Positions 9,265-19,874 of a stretch of 64,000 nucleotides of DNA are shown one piece after another; positions within the stretch are counted from its first letter, which is position 1; each line of letters starts with the position of its first letter. The DNA comes from Prevotella sp. (lineage in GTDB: Bacteria; Bacteroidota; Bacteroidia; Bacteroidales; Bacteroidaceae): contig JAEEVW010000004.1 in assembly GCA_016291085.1 (NCBI GenBank), positions 1 to 64,000 of the forward strand, in the 5' to 3' direction. The notes below the pieces were generated by a model that searched no databases, was not told the origin of the DNA, and was given only the letters and a program-made list of their open reading frames with translations. The translations under genes and the position numbers were made by a program.

Positions 9265-10695
9265 TTATTTGTAAGGAACAACGCGAATGTTATCGATGCG
9301 GAGAAGTGGAGTACACTCCTTACCCTTTCCGCCGCCCAGCAGGAACAGAGTCAGGCTGGCAAAGTCGGAGGCCTTGGTGGGACCTACGGATGCGGGCTTT
9401 CCGTCCTTGTCGAGCTTGAGATCTTCCAGAGGAACAGTCACTGTAATCCACTTTCCGTCGGTGTGGAATTCACCTGTGGTCATCCAGGGACGGTAGAAGG
9501 CACGTCCCCAGTCACCAGAACCCCATTTGAAATCAGGTTTGGAAGCATCGAATACAGCATGGTTGGCATCGCCGACTTCCTTGTAGCCAGCAACAGGATT
9601 TCCAGAGAGCGTTACTTGCTCGATGGGCTGGAAGCAGATCTGCATAGCACCTGATGCCCAAACGTTGCTAGAAGGAATGTTCATCTCGAACTTCAAGGCC
9701 ATGCTTTCCCACTTGCTGAAGTCAGCGACGTTGAACAGGGCAGCACCAGGAGCTGTGGTGATGTTCTGCGGAGTATCCCAGCTACCGCACCAGAAGTCGA
9801 AGCGGAAAGGAACATCGCACCATCCACCGTCTTCGTCGAGTGTGGTTGATCCGTCACCAATGGTGATGTAGTGTCTGCAGTTGGCGAGTGAGAATTCGTC
9901 TTCGATCGGGTCGCGGACCTTCCATCCCTGTGAGAACAGACCTGTTCCACCGTCAGCGATGGTCTCAAAATCGAAGAGCATGCCACGATCGTCGAGATAG
10001 TAGAATGCTGACGAGGCCGTACCATAGATAGAAGACATGGTGATGGGACCTCTTCCAGCTCCCTCAGGAATGGTCAACGATACAGAAGTGAAGTCATCAG
10101 CAATATCACTCACCTCAATAGGTGCAGGAATCTGCGAGCCGTCTGTGCCCGTAAACCACGCCTGAAGCGGGAAGCTGGGGTCGTAGACGAAATAGTTACC
10201 AGTGAATGTGACTTTATCGCCAATGGCGGCATATTCACACGACATCGCCTTGATGTCAGGAGCAGGAATCACCACCTTGAAGTCGACCTTGACAGTATCC
10301 TTGCTCTGAGTGATGAGATATATTTTGTCGGTGACGTCCTTGGGCACTGATTTGGGAACGTCTACAAGCAGTGCGTTGTCAGTAATATAACTGGTGTTCA
10401 AAACGGCCTGTTTGTCATTAAACCAAATCTCATAGACACTACGCAGGTTAGAGCCAATGAGCGCAATGGTTGACTGAGGTGAAGCCTGTTCTACCAATTC
10501 ACCATTTGTGTAGTGGGTGTCGGCAGCATCGTTGTTGCCTTTGATTTCTGAAGACAGACAACGAATGTAGTTCACTGTGGGGAGTCCATCAGCTACTTCG
10601 TACTTGTCAGGCTCATCCTTGCACGATGTTACCGTTAAGCTGATAGCGGCCACCAGCATCAGACCAAAGCCTTTATAATATCTTGTTATTTTCAT
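9265..10695 (-). CDS. Glycan-binding lipoprotein (SusE/F-position, IPT/TIG plus CBM-like C-terminus)
   Basis: Lipobox VTSC; position in the susCD operon; C-terminal jelly-roll-like glycan-binding region. Confidence 0.75.
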   Translation of the reverse strand: MKITRYYKGFGLMLVAAISLTVTSCKDEPDKYEVADGLPTVNYIRCLSSEIKGNNDAADTHYTNGELVEQASPQSTIALIGSNLRSVYEIWFNDKQAVLNTSYITDNALLVDVPKSVPKDVTDKIYLITQSKDTVKVDFKVVIPAPDIKAMSCEYAAIGDKVTFTGNYFVYDPSFPLQAWFTGTDGSQIPAPIEVSDIADDFTSVSLTIPEGAGRGPITMSSIYGTASSAFYYLDDRGMLFDFETIADGGTGLFSQGWKVRDPIEDEFSLANCRHYITIGDGSTTLDEDGGWCDVPFRFDFWCGSWDTPQNITTAPGAALFNVADFSKWESMALKFEMNIPSSNVWASGAMQICFQPIEQVTLSGNPVAGYKEVGDANHAVFDASKPDFKWGSGDWGRAFYRPWMTTGEFHTDGKWITVTVPLEDLKLDKDGKPASVGPTKASDFASLTLFLLGGGKGKECTPLLRIDNIRVVPYK

Positions 10696-10715
10696 AATGC
10701 TTACATACTTTTAAG

Positions 10716-12491
10716 TTATTCATAACTATAGGTTGCGCGGACGTCAACATGCACACCATCGACATCTGAAGCCAGATTCGGGTTGGACAGCACGTCGTCA
10801 GCTGTAGGAGGAAGGATGAAGTACATCTTGCCAGAGTCTGGATCCTTCTTCATCAATGCGGTAACATTAGGAGCTTGTACGGAAGTGTTATACATCATAC
10901 TGGATGGGTCAACATTCCATGTTCCCTTATCGTGATACTCCTTATACAGACCGTCAAGTCCCCAGAACTGGTTACGCTTCTGAGACTGGAGCTCGTTGAT
11001 ACAGAAGTCAGGATCGTAGTAAGAAGTGCGAACGTAGTCGTACCAGCGGTCACCCTCCATAGCGAATTCCAGGCGGCGCTCCTTCCAGATGTCGTCCCAT
11101 GTAATAACGCTGGGCTTGGCATCAGGATTCTGCTGGCCACGGCTGCGTACAGCGTAGAAGGCGTCGATGGCAGAAGCATCGGATGTAGAAGAACCGCGTC
11201 CTCCACAAACGGCCTCAGCGTAAATCAGATAGACATCAGAAAGGCGCAACAGGAAGGTTGGCACTGAGCTGGCCATACGTCCGTCAGAGCAACCAGCGCC
11301 CTGCTCGTGGTCGTAAGTGTCGCCATAGATGTGTTTCACTGAGTTCGAACCTGTTGCAGACTCGAGCGAGCCGGTAGTACTGTTCTCATAGATGAATTTG
11401 ATGTAGCTCCAGCCGTTGGCATCGTGTGGCTTATCCTGCCAGAACTGCTTATAGCTAAAGCCCGGCAACATCATGGTAGCGTGCAGACGTGGATACTCTT
11501 GCAGACCTTTCCAAACGTCAGGTGACTGCTCCAGCAGCTTTACGCCGAAAGCCTCCTGCAGGTCAACCGAGAAGCCATTCCAGCCTCCCCAGGTAGCACC
11601 CCAGTCGTCGATACCACTAATGCACAAGTCGCTCTGATAGGAGTTCTGACGTGTCCAGTTGGTTCCGTCAGCGGTCCAGCGCCATGCTATCAGACCTTCC
11701 TCAGTATAGCGGTTTTTGAGCAGGAAGATGTCCTCATAGTTGGCCTCCAACTTCTTGCCGGAATTCTGGATTACGTCCTTAGCATAGGAAGCAGCCTTGG
11801 CGAGATCGTCCTTATTGATGGTTCCGCTCAGGCCTGCCTTCGTCAGGTACACCTTAGCCAGCAAGCCCTTAGCCGACCACTTGTCGAGGCGTCCAGGCTG
11901 AGCGGCCTTTTCTGGGAGCAGTTCAATGGCTCTCTCCAAAGTCATGATGATATATTCGTACACATCAGCTCTTTTGACCTTCTTAACGGTACTGTAGTCG
12001 CCAGACTTCAGCATGTTGGTATTGTTGTGTACAATGGGAACTTCACCAAAGGTACGTACCAGGAAAAAGTATCCCATAGCCTTCCAAAGGAGACATTCAC
12101 CCATGGCTGAACCTTTAATGGACATGTCGATAGGACTACCTTTCAGCAGGTCGTAAACAGTGTTGGAGTGACCAATAGCAGCCCAAAGGGAGGCAGACAT
12201 GTTCACCAAGTCCTCGTCAGTTCCGTTTACCGTGAACTGCAAGTAGGGGCTTGATCCCCAGAAATAGTTTCCTGAGAGCACTTCACCAATCTTGATGAAA
12301 CCACGCTGGAAGTCATACCAAGGTGAGTTGTACAGATAGGACGTTGCTCCCAGACATTGTGCTTCTGTCTTATAATAATTGTCTGTAGTATAGCTATCCT
12401 CACTTGGTCTGTTTAGGAAGTCCTCGCAACTGGCGAAGGTAAGACCTGTGATTGCAGCTAAAGCTAGAAGTTTTATATTATCGAATTTCAT
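10716..12491 (-). CDS. SusD/RagB family outer-membrane nutrient-binding lipoprotein
   Basis: SCEDFLNRPSEDSYTTDNYY..., IDAFYAVRSRG, WDDIWKERRLEFAMEGDRWYDYVR. Confidence 0.95.
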   Translation of the reverse strand: MKFDNIKLLALAAITGLTFASCEDFLNRPSEDSYTTDNYYKTEAQCLGATSYLYNSPWYDFQRGFIKIGEVLSGNYFWGSSPYLQFTVNGTDEDLVNMSASLWAAIGHSNTVYDLLKGSPIDMSIKGSAMGECLLWKAMGYFFLVRTFGEVPIVHNNTNMLKSGDYSTVKKVKRADVYEYIIMTLERAIELLPEKAAQPGRLDKWSAKGLLAKVYLTKAGLSGTINKDDLAKAASYAKDVIQNSGKKLEANYEDIFLLKNRYTEEGLIAWRWTADGTNWTRQNSYQSDLCISGIDDWGATWGGWNGFSVDLQEAFGVKLLEQSPDVWKGLQEYPRLHATMMLPGFSYKQFWQDKPHDANGWSYIKFIYENSTTGSLESATGSNSVKHIYGDTYDHEQGAGCSDGRMASSVPTFLLRLSDVYLIYAEAVCGGRGSSTSDASAIDAFYAVRSRGQQNPDAKPSVITWDDIWKERRLEFAMEGDRWYDYVRTSYYDPDFCINELQSQKRNQFWGLDGLYKEYHDKGTWNVDPSSMMYNTSVQAPNVTALMKKDPDSGKMYFILPPTADDVLSNPNLASDVDGVHVDVRATYSYE

Positions 12492-12507
12492 AATTCTTTT
12501 CCTTTCT

Positions 12508-15500
12508 TTAGAATGAGACGTTTAGAGCGAATGAGTAAGTAGTCGGTGAGGGGTAACGTCCGTTGTCAAGTCCAAAGACGTTGGCGCTGGTCGTACTGGC
12601 ACCCACTTCCGGGTCATATCCGCTATAGTTAGTAATAGTCCAGAGATTCTGAATGTTGCATGAGAGACGAAGGTTATCGATACCACACTTGGAGATCCAC
12701 TTCTTGGGGAAGGTGTAGCCCAGTGTTATGTTCTTCAGACGGACATAACTTCCGTCCTCGATGTAACGGTCGCTCCAACGGTCGTTATCGTTAGGATCGT
12801 TGATAGAAGCACGAGGCATTGAAGTGCCAGGGTTGGCAACGCGGATGTTGGAAATATCATCGTACCAATTCCATATGAGCTGTCCGTCGCCACGGTCAAT
12901 ACCAGCAGAGTAGTCCTTGTTGGCATCGATAGGCTGCAGGATGGCGCGTCCGTTGACATCAATCAACTGGTTGGTCCACGATGAGTTCATGTGGGTGAGC
13001 TTCATCTTGTTATAGTTACCAATCTTACCACCAACAGAACCGTTGATAAAGATGTTGAGGTCGAAGCCTTTGTATGTAAAGGTGTTGTTGAAACCAAAGG
13101 TGTACTTCGGCAGGGGGTTACCAATGACGGTACGGTCGGCTTCAGTGATGACGCCGTCACCGTTCAGGTCCTTATACTTGATATCACCAACCCAAACGGT
13201 AGAACCTTTTGAGAATACGCCATTGGAAGGATAGGATGCTGGTTTCGGAGAAGTCTCGATGTCCTCCAGGCTTTCGTAAACGCCATCGCACACATAGCCA
13301 TAGAAGTTGTACAAAGCATCACCTTCTTGGGTGTAAGAAACCAAGTCTGTCCATTGGCCAAAACCTCTCAGAGGAACTGATGTGGTTCCATCACTCAGGC
13401 TGACCAGCTTGTTCTTGTTGAACGAAATCTGGAAGTCAGAATCCCAGGTGAAGTCCTTGGTACGGATGGGATGGGTATTGAGGGCAATCTCAAGACCTGT
13501 GTTACGGATGTGACCGTAGTTACCCCAAGGTGCTGCAAGGGCTGAAGAACCATTACCTTGAGTACCCATGATGCTTGGAAGACTCAGAGTCATCAGCATG
13601 TCCTTGGATTCCTTGATGTACCAGTCGACTACCAAGTTGATGCGATCGTTCAGGAAACCGAGGTCGAGACCTACGTTCCACTGTTCCTGGCTCTCCCATT
13701 TGATGTCTTCGTTGGCAATCTGTGCAGGACGATAGGTGACGCCAAGGTCGGACTCCATCTTGCTCAGAGGAACGCCCCACTTGAATCCACCAATGTTGGA
13801 GTTACCCGTCTGACCCCAGCCGAGACGCAGCTTACCATTACTAATCACTTTGCCAAGAGCATCTTGGAAGAACTTCTCATTCGAGAAACGCCATGAAGCG
13901 GCAAACGAGTGGAAACCTGCCCAGCGGTTGTTGGGGCCGAAGTTTGAGCTACCGTCGTAACGGTATGTATAAGTGGCATTATAGCGGTTATCGAAGCTGT
14001 AGGTCCAACGAGTGAAGAACGATGCCATAGAACTGCTTCCGAAACCGTTGCTGAAGGTTTGTGTACCCTGACCGAGGTTCGGGCTGTGTACCTCATCAGA
14101 AGGCAGGTTGGTATTAGAAATAGTAATGTAGTCATATTTTGACTCCCATGCTTCCTGTCCGACCATACCTGTTACGCTGTGCTTCTCGGCAAAGGTGTGC
14201 ATCCAAGTCAGATAGTTCTTGATTTGCAGGAACGTTCCGCTGTTCTTATTCCATTGCGAAGAGTTGGTGGTACGCTTCCAAGTACCCAAGCTGATCATGG
14301 GTTCATAGGTCTCACCCTTGCTGGAGTTTATGTCGAAACCTACTTCAGTATGCCAAGTCAGATTGATAGTCTTAAAAGGCGTCACATCAAAGAAGATGTT
14401 ACCATTCAGTTTCTGACGGTTCAGCAGGATTTCGTCCGACAAAGCCATAGCAATGGGGTTGGGATTGGTGTAACCCTCCTGACTGATGGATGAATATCCG
14501 CCATCTATATTATAAATAGGTATAGAGGGAATCGTGGTCAGTGAGTAGGTAATCAAACCCTCGTCAGAGTCGGCCAGCTTCAGGTCATCGTTACTGTTAG
14601 AATAGGCAAGGTTGACACCCATCTTCAACCAACTCTTCAATTCCGCATCAAGATTAGTACGGAAAGAAAGACGGTTGAACTTGGAACCGATAATAGTACC
14701 TTCTTGGTTCATGTAGGAACCAGAGACATAGTACTTGACCTTGTCTGTACCACCCTGGGCACTAATCTGGTGGCTGTGCTGCCAAGCAGTCTGGAACACG
14801 GCATCCTGCCAGTTGGTACCCTTGCCCAAAAGAGTAGGATCTGCCAAATAGGCATTCTGGGTGGCTATCTCGCCTTGTTCATATAAACCATTATAGAACT
14901 GGGCGTATTCACGCAGGTTCATCATGTCCAGACGCTTGGTCTGACGGCTGGCTGCTACCATCCCGTTATAAGAGAACTTTGCTTCGCCGGCCTTACCATG
15001 CTTGGTGGTGATGAGCACAACACCATTGGCACCCTGAGCACCATAGATAGCTGTTGCTGAAGCATCCTTCAGGATTTCCATGCTAACGATGTCAGCAGGG
15101 TCAATCGTTGACAGGGGAGAGATGGTAGAAACGGAACCATTACCCAGCGCGTCGCCCAAACCATAGGCTGCACCAGACTCACCGCGGTCATTACCTCTAA
15201 CGATGACACCATCGATGACGTACAGTGGTTCTGCATTGGCATTGATGGTAGCGGTACCACGCACACGAATAGACGATGCGGAACCAGGCGCACCAGAGGT
15301 CTGTACTGCTGACACACCGGCTGCACGACCCTGCAGCGACTGGTCGAGCGAGGTGATGATAGACCCCTTGATAGCACTCTCACCAATGGTAGAGGAAGCA
15401 CCGGAGATGTCCGACTTCTTCATCGTACCGTAACCCACGACAACGACCTCGTCGAGCATCTTCTTGTCTTCTTCGAGAACAATCTCGTAGTTGTTACGAC

Positions 15501-15810
15501 CATCAATCTTGATCTCCTTCGTAAGGTATCCGATGTAGGATACGACGATGGTCTGACCTTGATTGACACTTAGCGTAAAGTTTCCGTCGAAATCGGTGGC
15601 GACACCGTTCGAAGTACCCTTTACAACGACACTGGCACCAATGACGGGACCCATAGCGTCCGACACAGTACCCGTAATCTTCTTCGCCTGTTGTACCTCA
15701 TTGGGCAGCGGCGAGCTGCCCTCAGCGGCATACGTTACGGGCGAATAGCCCAGCAGGGTTATTGAGAACAATCCTGCCAGCAGAGAGTTTTTTCTGCAAT
15801 TTAAATCCAT
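12508..15810 (-). CDS. SusC/RagA family TonB-dependent transporter
   Basis: Carboxypeptidase-like N-domain ITGTVSDAMGPVIGASVVVKGT, TonB box region, plug motif ATAIYGAQGANGVVLITTK, C-terminal SFALNVSF. Confidence 0.97.
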   Translation of the reverse strand: MDLNCRKNSLLAGLFSITLLGYSPVTYAAEGSSPLPNEVQQAKKITGTVSDAMGPVIGASVVVKGTSNGVATDFDGNFTLSVNQGQTIVVSYIGYLTKEIKIDGRNNYEIVLEEDKKMLDEVVVVGYGTMKKSDISGASSTIGESAIKGSIITSLDQSLQGRAAGVSAVQTSGAPGSASSIRVRGTATINANAEPLYVIDGVIVRGNDRGESGAAYGLGDALGNGSVSTISPLSTIDPADIVSMEILKDASATAIYGAQGANGVVLITTKHGKAGEAKFSYNGMVAASRQTKRLDMMNLREYAQFYNGLYEQGEIATQNAYLADPTLLGKGTNWQDAVFQTAWQHSHQISAQGGTDKVKYYVSGSYMNQEGTIIGSKFNRLSFRTNLDAELKSWLKMGVNLAYSNSNDDLKLADSDEGLITYSLTTIPSIPIYNIDGGYSSISQEGYTNPNPIAMALSDEILLNRQKLNGNIFFDVTPFKTINLTWHTEVGFDINSSKGETYEPMISLGTWKRTTNSSQWNKNSGTFLQIKNYLTWMHTFAEKHSVTGMVGQEAWESKYDYITISNTNLPSDEVHSPNLGQGTQTFSNGFGSSSMASFFTRWTYSFDNRYNATYTYRYDGSSNFGPNNRWAGFHSFAASWRFSNEKFFQDALGKVISNGKLRLGWGQTGNSNIGGFKWGVPLSKMESDLGVTYRPAQIANEDIKWESQEQWNVGLDLGFLNDRINLVVDWYIKESKDMLMTLSLPSIMGTQGNGSSALAAPWGNYGHIRNTGLEIALNTHPIRTKDFTWDSDFQISFNKNKLVSLSDGTTSVPLRGFGQWTDLVSYTQEGDALYNFYGYVCDGVYESLEDIETSPKPASYPSNGVFSKGSTVWVGDIKYKDLNGDGVITEADRTVIGNPLPKYTFGFNNTFTYKGFDLNIFINGSVGGKIGNYNKMKLTHMNSSWTNQLIDVNGRAILQPIDANKDYSAGIDRGDGQLIWNWYDDISNIRVANPGTSMPRASINDPNDNDRWSDRYIEDGSYVRLKNITLGYTFPKKWISKCGIDNLRLSCNIQNLWTITNYSGYDPEVGASTTSANVFGLDNGRYPSPTTYSFALNVSF

Positions 15811-15970
15811 ACTTTGTTTGTTAGTTAATAGTATAATGTATTATCATTATCTGTTTGACGTTGCAAAGTTAATACTATTTTTCGAAAATGCACAATACTT
15901 TATTGCTTTTCTTTGATACTTTTCTGAAAAGAAGGCAAAAAAATGCAAAAAATATGGTTTTGGAAGTAAT

Positions 15971-15998
15971 TTTTGCTCATTTTTTCGTACCTTCGCAC
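15971..15998 (+). promoter_or_regulatory. Bacteroidetes-type promoter for ilvC
   Basis: TTTTGC-N11-TACCTTCGCAC; the same arrangement occurs before truA (36041-36068). Confidence 0.5.
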
Positions 15999-16024
15999 CC
16001 GATTCTATTAGTTAACCCCTTGTC

Positions 16025-16081
16025 GCACCCTCGGGTAGGGTGAGAATGTGCTGACAAAACGACGGCTCTCGGGTAGGGCTG
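16025..16081 (+). promoter_or_regulatory. ilvC 5' leader with two hairpins sharing the loop TCGGGTA
   Basis: CACCC-TCGGGTA-GGGTG (16026-16042) and GGCTC-TCGGGTA-GGGCT (16064-16080); stems differ but pair in both (second with GU pairs). Confidence 0.55.
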
Positions 16082-16132
16082 GCATAGTGCATAGGGATAT
16101 GTATAACATTTTTTAAAAAAAATTAAGCTATT

Positions 16133-17182
16133 ATGGCAGAAATGAATTTTGGTGGCGTGATTGAGACTGTAGTCACCAGCAAAGAGTTCTCACTCGAGAA
16201 AGCACGTGAAGTATTAAAGGATGAGGTAATCGCCGTCATCGGTTATGGTGTTCAAGGTCCTGGACAGGCCTGTAACCTGCGCGACAATGGTTTCAACGTG
16301 ATTGTTGGCCAGCGTCAGGGAAAGACCTATGACAAGGCTGTGGCTGACGGTTGGGTACCTGGTAAGACGCTGTTCTCTATTGAAGAGGCTGCCGAGAAGG
16401 GTACTATCCTCTGCATGTTGCTCTCGGATGCTGGTCAGATGCAGCAGTGGCCGACCATCAAGAAATACCTGAAGCCTGGTAAGACACTCTACTATTCTCA
16501 TGGTTTCGCCATCAACTGGAGCGACCGCACGGGTGTGGTTCCTCCCAAGGATGTTGACGTGATTATGGTGGCTCCTAAGGGTTCTGGTACCTCTCTCCGC
16601 ACCATGTTCTGCGAGGGTCGCGGTCTGAACTGCTCATACGCCGTCTATCAGGATGCTACGGGTAAGGCTAAGGAGAAGACACTGGCCTTTGGTATCGGTA
16701 TCGGTGCCGGTTATCTGTTCGAGACGACCTTCCAGCGTGAGGCTACCTCTGACCTGACTGGTGAGCGTGGTTCACTGATGGGTGCTATCCAGGGACTGTT
16801 GCTGGCTCAGTACGAAGTGCTCCGCGAGAATGGTCACACACCTTCTGAGGCCTTCAACGAGACTGTTGAGGAGCTGACTCAGAGCCTTGGCCCGTTGTTC
16901 GGTGCTAAGGGTATGGACTGGATGTATGCTAACTGTTCTACCACCGCTCAGCGTGGTGCGCTTGACTGGGCTCCCCGTTTCCACGACGCCATCAAGCCCG
17001 TCATGCAGTGGCTCTACTATTCTGTAAAGACTGGCAACGAGGCACAGATTACCATCGATGCCAACTCGAAGCCCGACTACCGTGCAGGCTTGGAGAAGGA
17101 ACTCGAGGCTATGCGCAATCAGGAAATGTGGCGCGCAGGTGAGACCGTCCGCAAGCTGCGTCCTGAGTATCAAGAAGACTAA
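16133..17182 (+). CDS. ilvC: Ketol-acid reductoisomerase
   Basis: VIGYGVQGPGQACNLRDNG Rossmann motif and full-length KARI similarity (MVAPKGSGTSLR). Confidence 0.95.
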   Translation: MAEMNFGGVIETVVTSKEFSLEKAREVLKDEVIAVIGYGVQGPGQACNLRDNGFNVIVGQRQGKTYDKAVADGWVPGKTLFSIEEAAEKGTILCMLLSDAGQMQQWPTIKKYLKPGKTLYYSHGFAINWSDRTGVVPPKDVDVIMVAPKGSGTSLRTMFCEGRGLNCSYAVYQDATGKAKEKTLAFGIGIGAGYLFETTFQREATSDLTGERGSLMGAIQGLLLAQYEVLRENGHTPSEAFNETVEELTQSLGPLFGAKGMDWMYANCSTTAQRGALDWAPRFHDAIKPVMQWLYYSVKTGNEAQITIDANSKPDYRAGLEKELEAMRNQEMWRAGETVRKLRPEYQED

Positions 17183-17184
17183 AC

Positions 17185-17212
17185 GATGTCTGATGTCAGA
17201 TGTCTGATGTCA
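17185..17212. repeat. Heptanucleotide array GATGTCT/GATGTCA x4
   Basis: GATGTCT GATGTCA GATGTCT GATGTCA directly after the ilvC stop. Confidence 0.9.
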
Positions 17213-17228
17213 GATTCTTGTGTTTTGA

Positions 17229-17258
17229 GGGCGTGTCATTTATTTTGGCACGCCCTTT
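17229..17258 (+). terminator. Rho-independent-like terminator after ilvC
   Basis: GGGCGTG-N13-CACGCCCTTT. Confidence 0.75.
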
Positions 17259-17291
17259 ATCTAAATTAATAACCAACTTTTATTGAGAAAT

Positions 17292-18641
17292 ATGGAAAAC
17301 AGAGGGACATTTGGTAGTAAACTTGCCATCATTCTGGCTACGGCAGGTTCCGCGATAGGCTTAGGAAATATCTGGCGATTCCCGTTTACAACAGGACAGA
17401 ACGGTGGCGCAGCCTTCATTATCATCTATCTGGTCTGTGTGCTGTTCTTGGGTATACCAGGCATGGTCAGTGAGTTCATCGTGGGTCGCCGTGCCCAGAC
17501 GAATGCAGCACGTGCTTACGCCCAGTTAGGACGCAAGAATTGGCGCTTCGTGGGCTACCTGGGTATTCTCACCTCTACGATTATCCTAGGCTTTTATGCC
17601 GTAGTGGCTGGTTGGTGCTTGCAATACCTGTTTGCCGCCATTGCCGGACAACTGAACGGTGACGCGCAGTACATCATCAAGTATTTCCAGGATTTTTCGA
17701 ACGACCCCGTTAAACCCTGTCTATGGGCAGTAGGATTTGTGCTGATTACACATTTCGTGATTGCCCAGGGGGTGAACAAGGGTATCGAGCGTATTTCCAA
17801 ACTGCTGATGCCATTGCTGTTAATCCTGTTGCTGATTCTGGTGGTAGCCTCATGTATGCTACCTGGAGCCGTTGAAGGCATCAAGTTCCTACTGAAGCCC
17901 GATTTTTCGAAGATGAATAGCGACGTGATTCTTGAGGCCTTGGGACAGGCATTCTTCTCACTGAGTCTGGGAACGGCCTGCCTCTGTACCTACGCGTCCT
18001 ACTTCAAGAGCGACACCAATCTGCTGAAGTCAGCCACTCAGATAGCCTTCCTGGACTCAGCCATCGCCATCTTGGCAGGCCTGATGATCTTCCCGGCAGC
18101 ATTCTCCGTGGGAGTACAGCCCGACAGCGGTCCTTCGCTGATATTCATCACGCTTCCGAACGTGTTCCAGCAGGCCTTCAACGCATTGCCTTGGAATGGA
18201 TATCTCCTTTCCTGCCTATTCTATGCGCTGCTGGTCTTCGCTGCCCTGACGTCCACCATCTCCATGCACGAGATTGGCACGGCGTTCTTCCACGAGGAGC
18301 TGAATCTGCCACGTAAGTATGCCACGTGGATTCTGACGGTGGTATGCTCTGTCATCGCCGTATTCTGCTCCCTTTCTGCTGGAGCCCACGACCTGCAAGT
18401 GTTGGGCATGTCGCTGATGGACTTCTGCGATTTCCTGACCGCTAAGTTCATGCTGCCCATCGGTGGCTTCCTCACAAGTATCATCATGGGATGGTTCGTG
18501 AATCGCCAGTTGGTACGCGATGAGTTCACCAATCATGGTACCGTCACAGGGTCGTTCTTCACGGCCTATATTTTCTCAGTAAGATATATCGTGCCGCTCT
18601 GCATTGTTCTTATATTCCTGCATCAATTCGGTATTCTATGA
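17292..18641 (+). CDS. Neurotransmitter:sodium symporter (SNF/NSS) family transporter
   Basis: ATAGSAIGLGNIWRFPFTTGQNGGAAF. Confidence 0.92.
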   Translation: MENRGTFGSKLAIILATAGSAIGLGNIWRFPFTTGQNGGAAFIIIYLVCVLFLGIPGMVSEFIVGRRAQTNAARAYAQLGRKNWRFVGYLGILTSTIILGFYAVVAGWCLQYLFAAIAGQLNGDAQYIIKYFQDFSNDPVKPCLWAVGFVLITHFVIAQGVNKGIERISKLLMPLLLILLLILVVASCMLPGAVEGIKFLLKPDFSKMNSDVILEALGQAFFSLSLGTACLCTYASYFKSDTNLLKSATQIAFLDSAIAILAGLMIFPAAFSVGVQPDSGPSLIFITLPNVFQQAFNALPWNGYLLSCLFYALLVFAALTSTISMHEIGTAFFHEELNLPRKYATWILTVVCSVIAVFCSLSAGAHDLQVLGMSLMDFCDFLTAKFMLPIGGFLTSIIMGWFVNRQLVRDEFTNHGTVTGSFFTAYIFSVRYIVPLCIVLIFLHQFGIL

Positions 18642-19834
18642 AACACAAGAGAATATTGAGGCTGGGACTGATGGCTGTCTTTGTGATGACTGCTGTCAAC
18701 GGTTGGGCGCAGGGAGCCAATACGGGTATGGGTGGACGCGATGAAGGTGTAGCCTCCATCCTCGAGAAACTCAAGGTCATGGATAAGAAAAACGATGCCT
18801 TCAACATCTTCCTGAACACAAACACTGCTTACGAGGAAAACTTAGGAGGCGACCCCGACGGAGGATTCAAAGGGCGGAGGTTGCGTTTCGAGGCCCGAGG
18901 ATTTCTGGATGAGCACTGGAGCTACCGTCTTCGCTTCAAGTTTGAAAATTCTTGGCAGAAGCAGGATGACGGGTTTTCCAACAGCCTCGACATTATGATG
19001 GTGAACTATCAGGTCAACAAGCGGCTGCGACTGAAAGTTGGTAAGCAGGCGCTGGGAATGGGAGGCTTCGAGTATGATGCCAACGCCATTCAGGTGCTCG
19101 ACTATTCTGATTTCAATGCCAATTTCAACACCTCGCTGATAGGTATGGAAGTCGCATACGACGTCAGTAAAGGGCAGGAGATATCGCTGGCGGTATCAAA
19201 CTCCAACAACAATTCAATCGAGAAGGTGTATCCTGGTGCAGGGCTTCAGAAATCCCGACATCCGCTGGCTGTTACCGTCAACTGGATGGGTAACCGTCTT
19301 TGGGACAAGCTGGAGAACCACTGGTCGTATACCTATATGCACGAGGCCAGCGGGGTGAGCAACCAATTTCTGATGCTTGGATCGCTCTTGACGTGGAACA
19401 AGTGGCAGTGCTACCTTGACTACTATCACGCATGGGAGAATATCGACCGTCACGGCATTGTCAGTGCCGATGCCGCCGCAGCAGGCATTGCACAGCCTGA
19501 GGGTAGCGACGCGTCTTCACCGGCCTACATCCGTGACGTGCGCTACCAGACGCTCGTGGGCTATTGCCAATACCACTTCACTCCTCATTGGGCTGGCACC
19601 GTGAAAGGGTTTGCCGAATGGGCTTCAGCACCCGACATCAGCGCATTGAAGAACTATCGCCGCAACTACGGCTATCAGGTTGCCCTGCAGTGGTTCCCCG
19701 ATCTTTCCCAAGATGCGCACCTCTCGCTGGCTTATGTCGGAAAGACGACCCGTTATGACGATGCCGTAGGGTTGCCTAACCACAGCAGCAACCGTGTGGA
19801 GCTCAGTTTGATATACCGTATCAAGATATTCTAA
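18638..19834 (+). CDS. OprO/P-like outer-membrane porin
   Basis: Signal peptide, beta-barrel pattern (FRLRFKFENSW, LRLKVGKQALGMGGFEYD), terminal aromatic strand. Confidence 0.7.
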   Translation: MKHKRILRLGLMAVFVMTAVNGWAQGANTGMGGRDEGVASILEKLKVMDKKNDAFNIFLNTNTAYEENLGGDPDGGFKGRRLRFEARGFLDEHWSYRLRFKFENSWQKQDDGFSNSLDIMMVNYQVNKRLRLKVGKQALGMGGFEYDANAIQVLDYSDFNANFNTSLIGMEVAYDVSKGQEISLAVSNSNNNSIEKVYPGAGLQKSRHPLAVTVNWMGNRLWDKLENHWSYTYMHEASGVSNQFLMLGSLLTWNKWQCYLDYYHAWENIDRHGIVSADAAAAGIAQPEGSDASSPAYIRDVRYQTLVGYCQYHFTPHWAGTVKGFAEWASAPDISALKNYRRNYGYQVALQWFPDLSQDAHLSLAYVGKTTRYDDAVGLPNHSSNRVELSLIYRIKIF

Positions 19835-19874
19835 GAATGAGTATTGTACCCGAAATCTACATAATAATAAAAAA

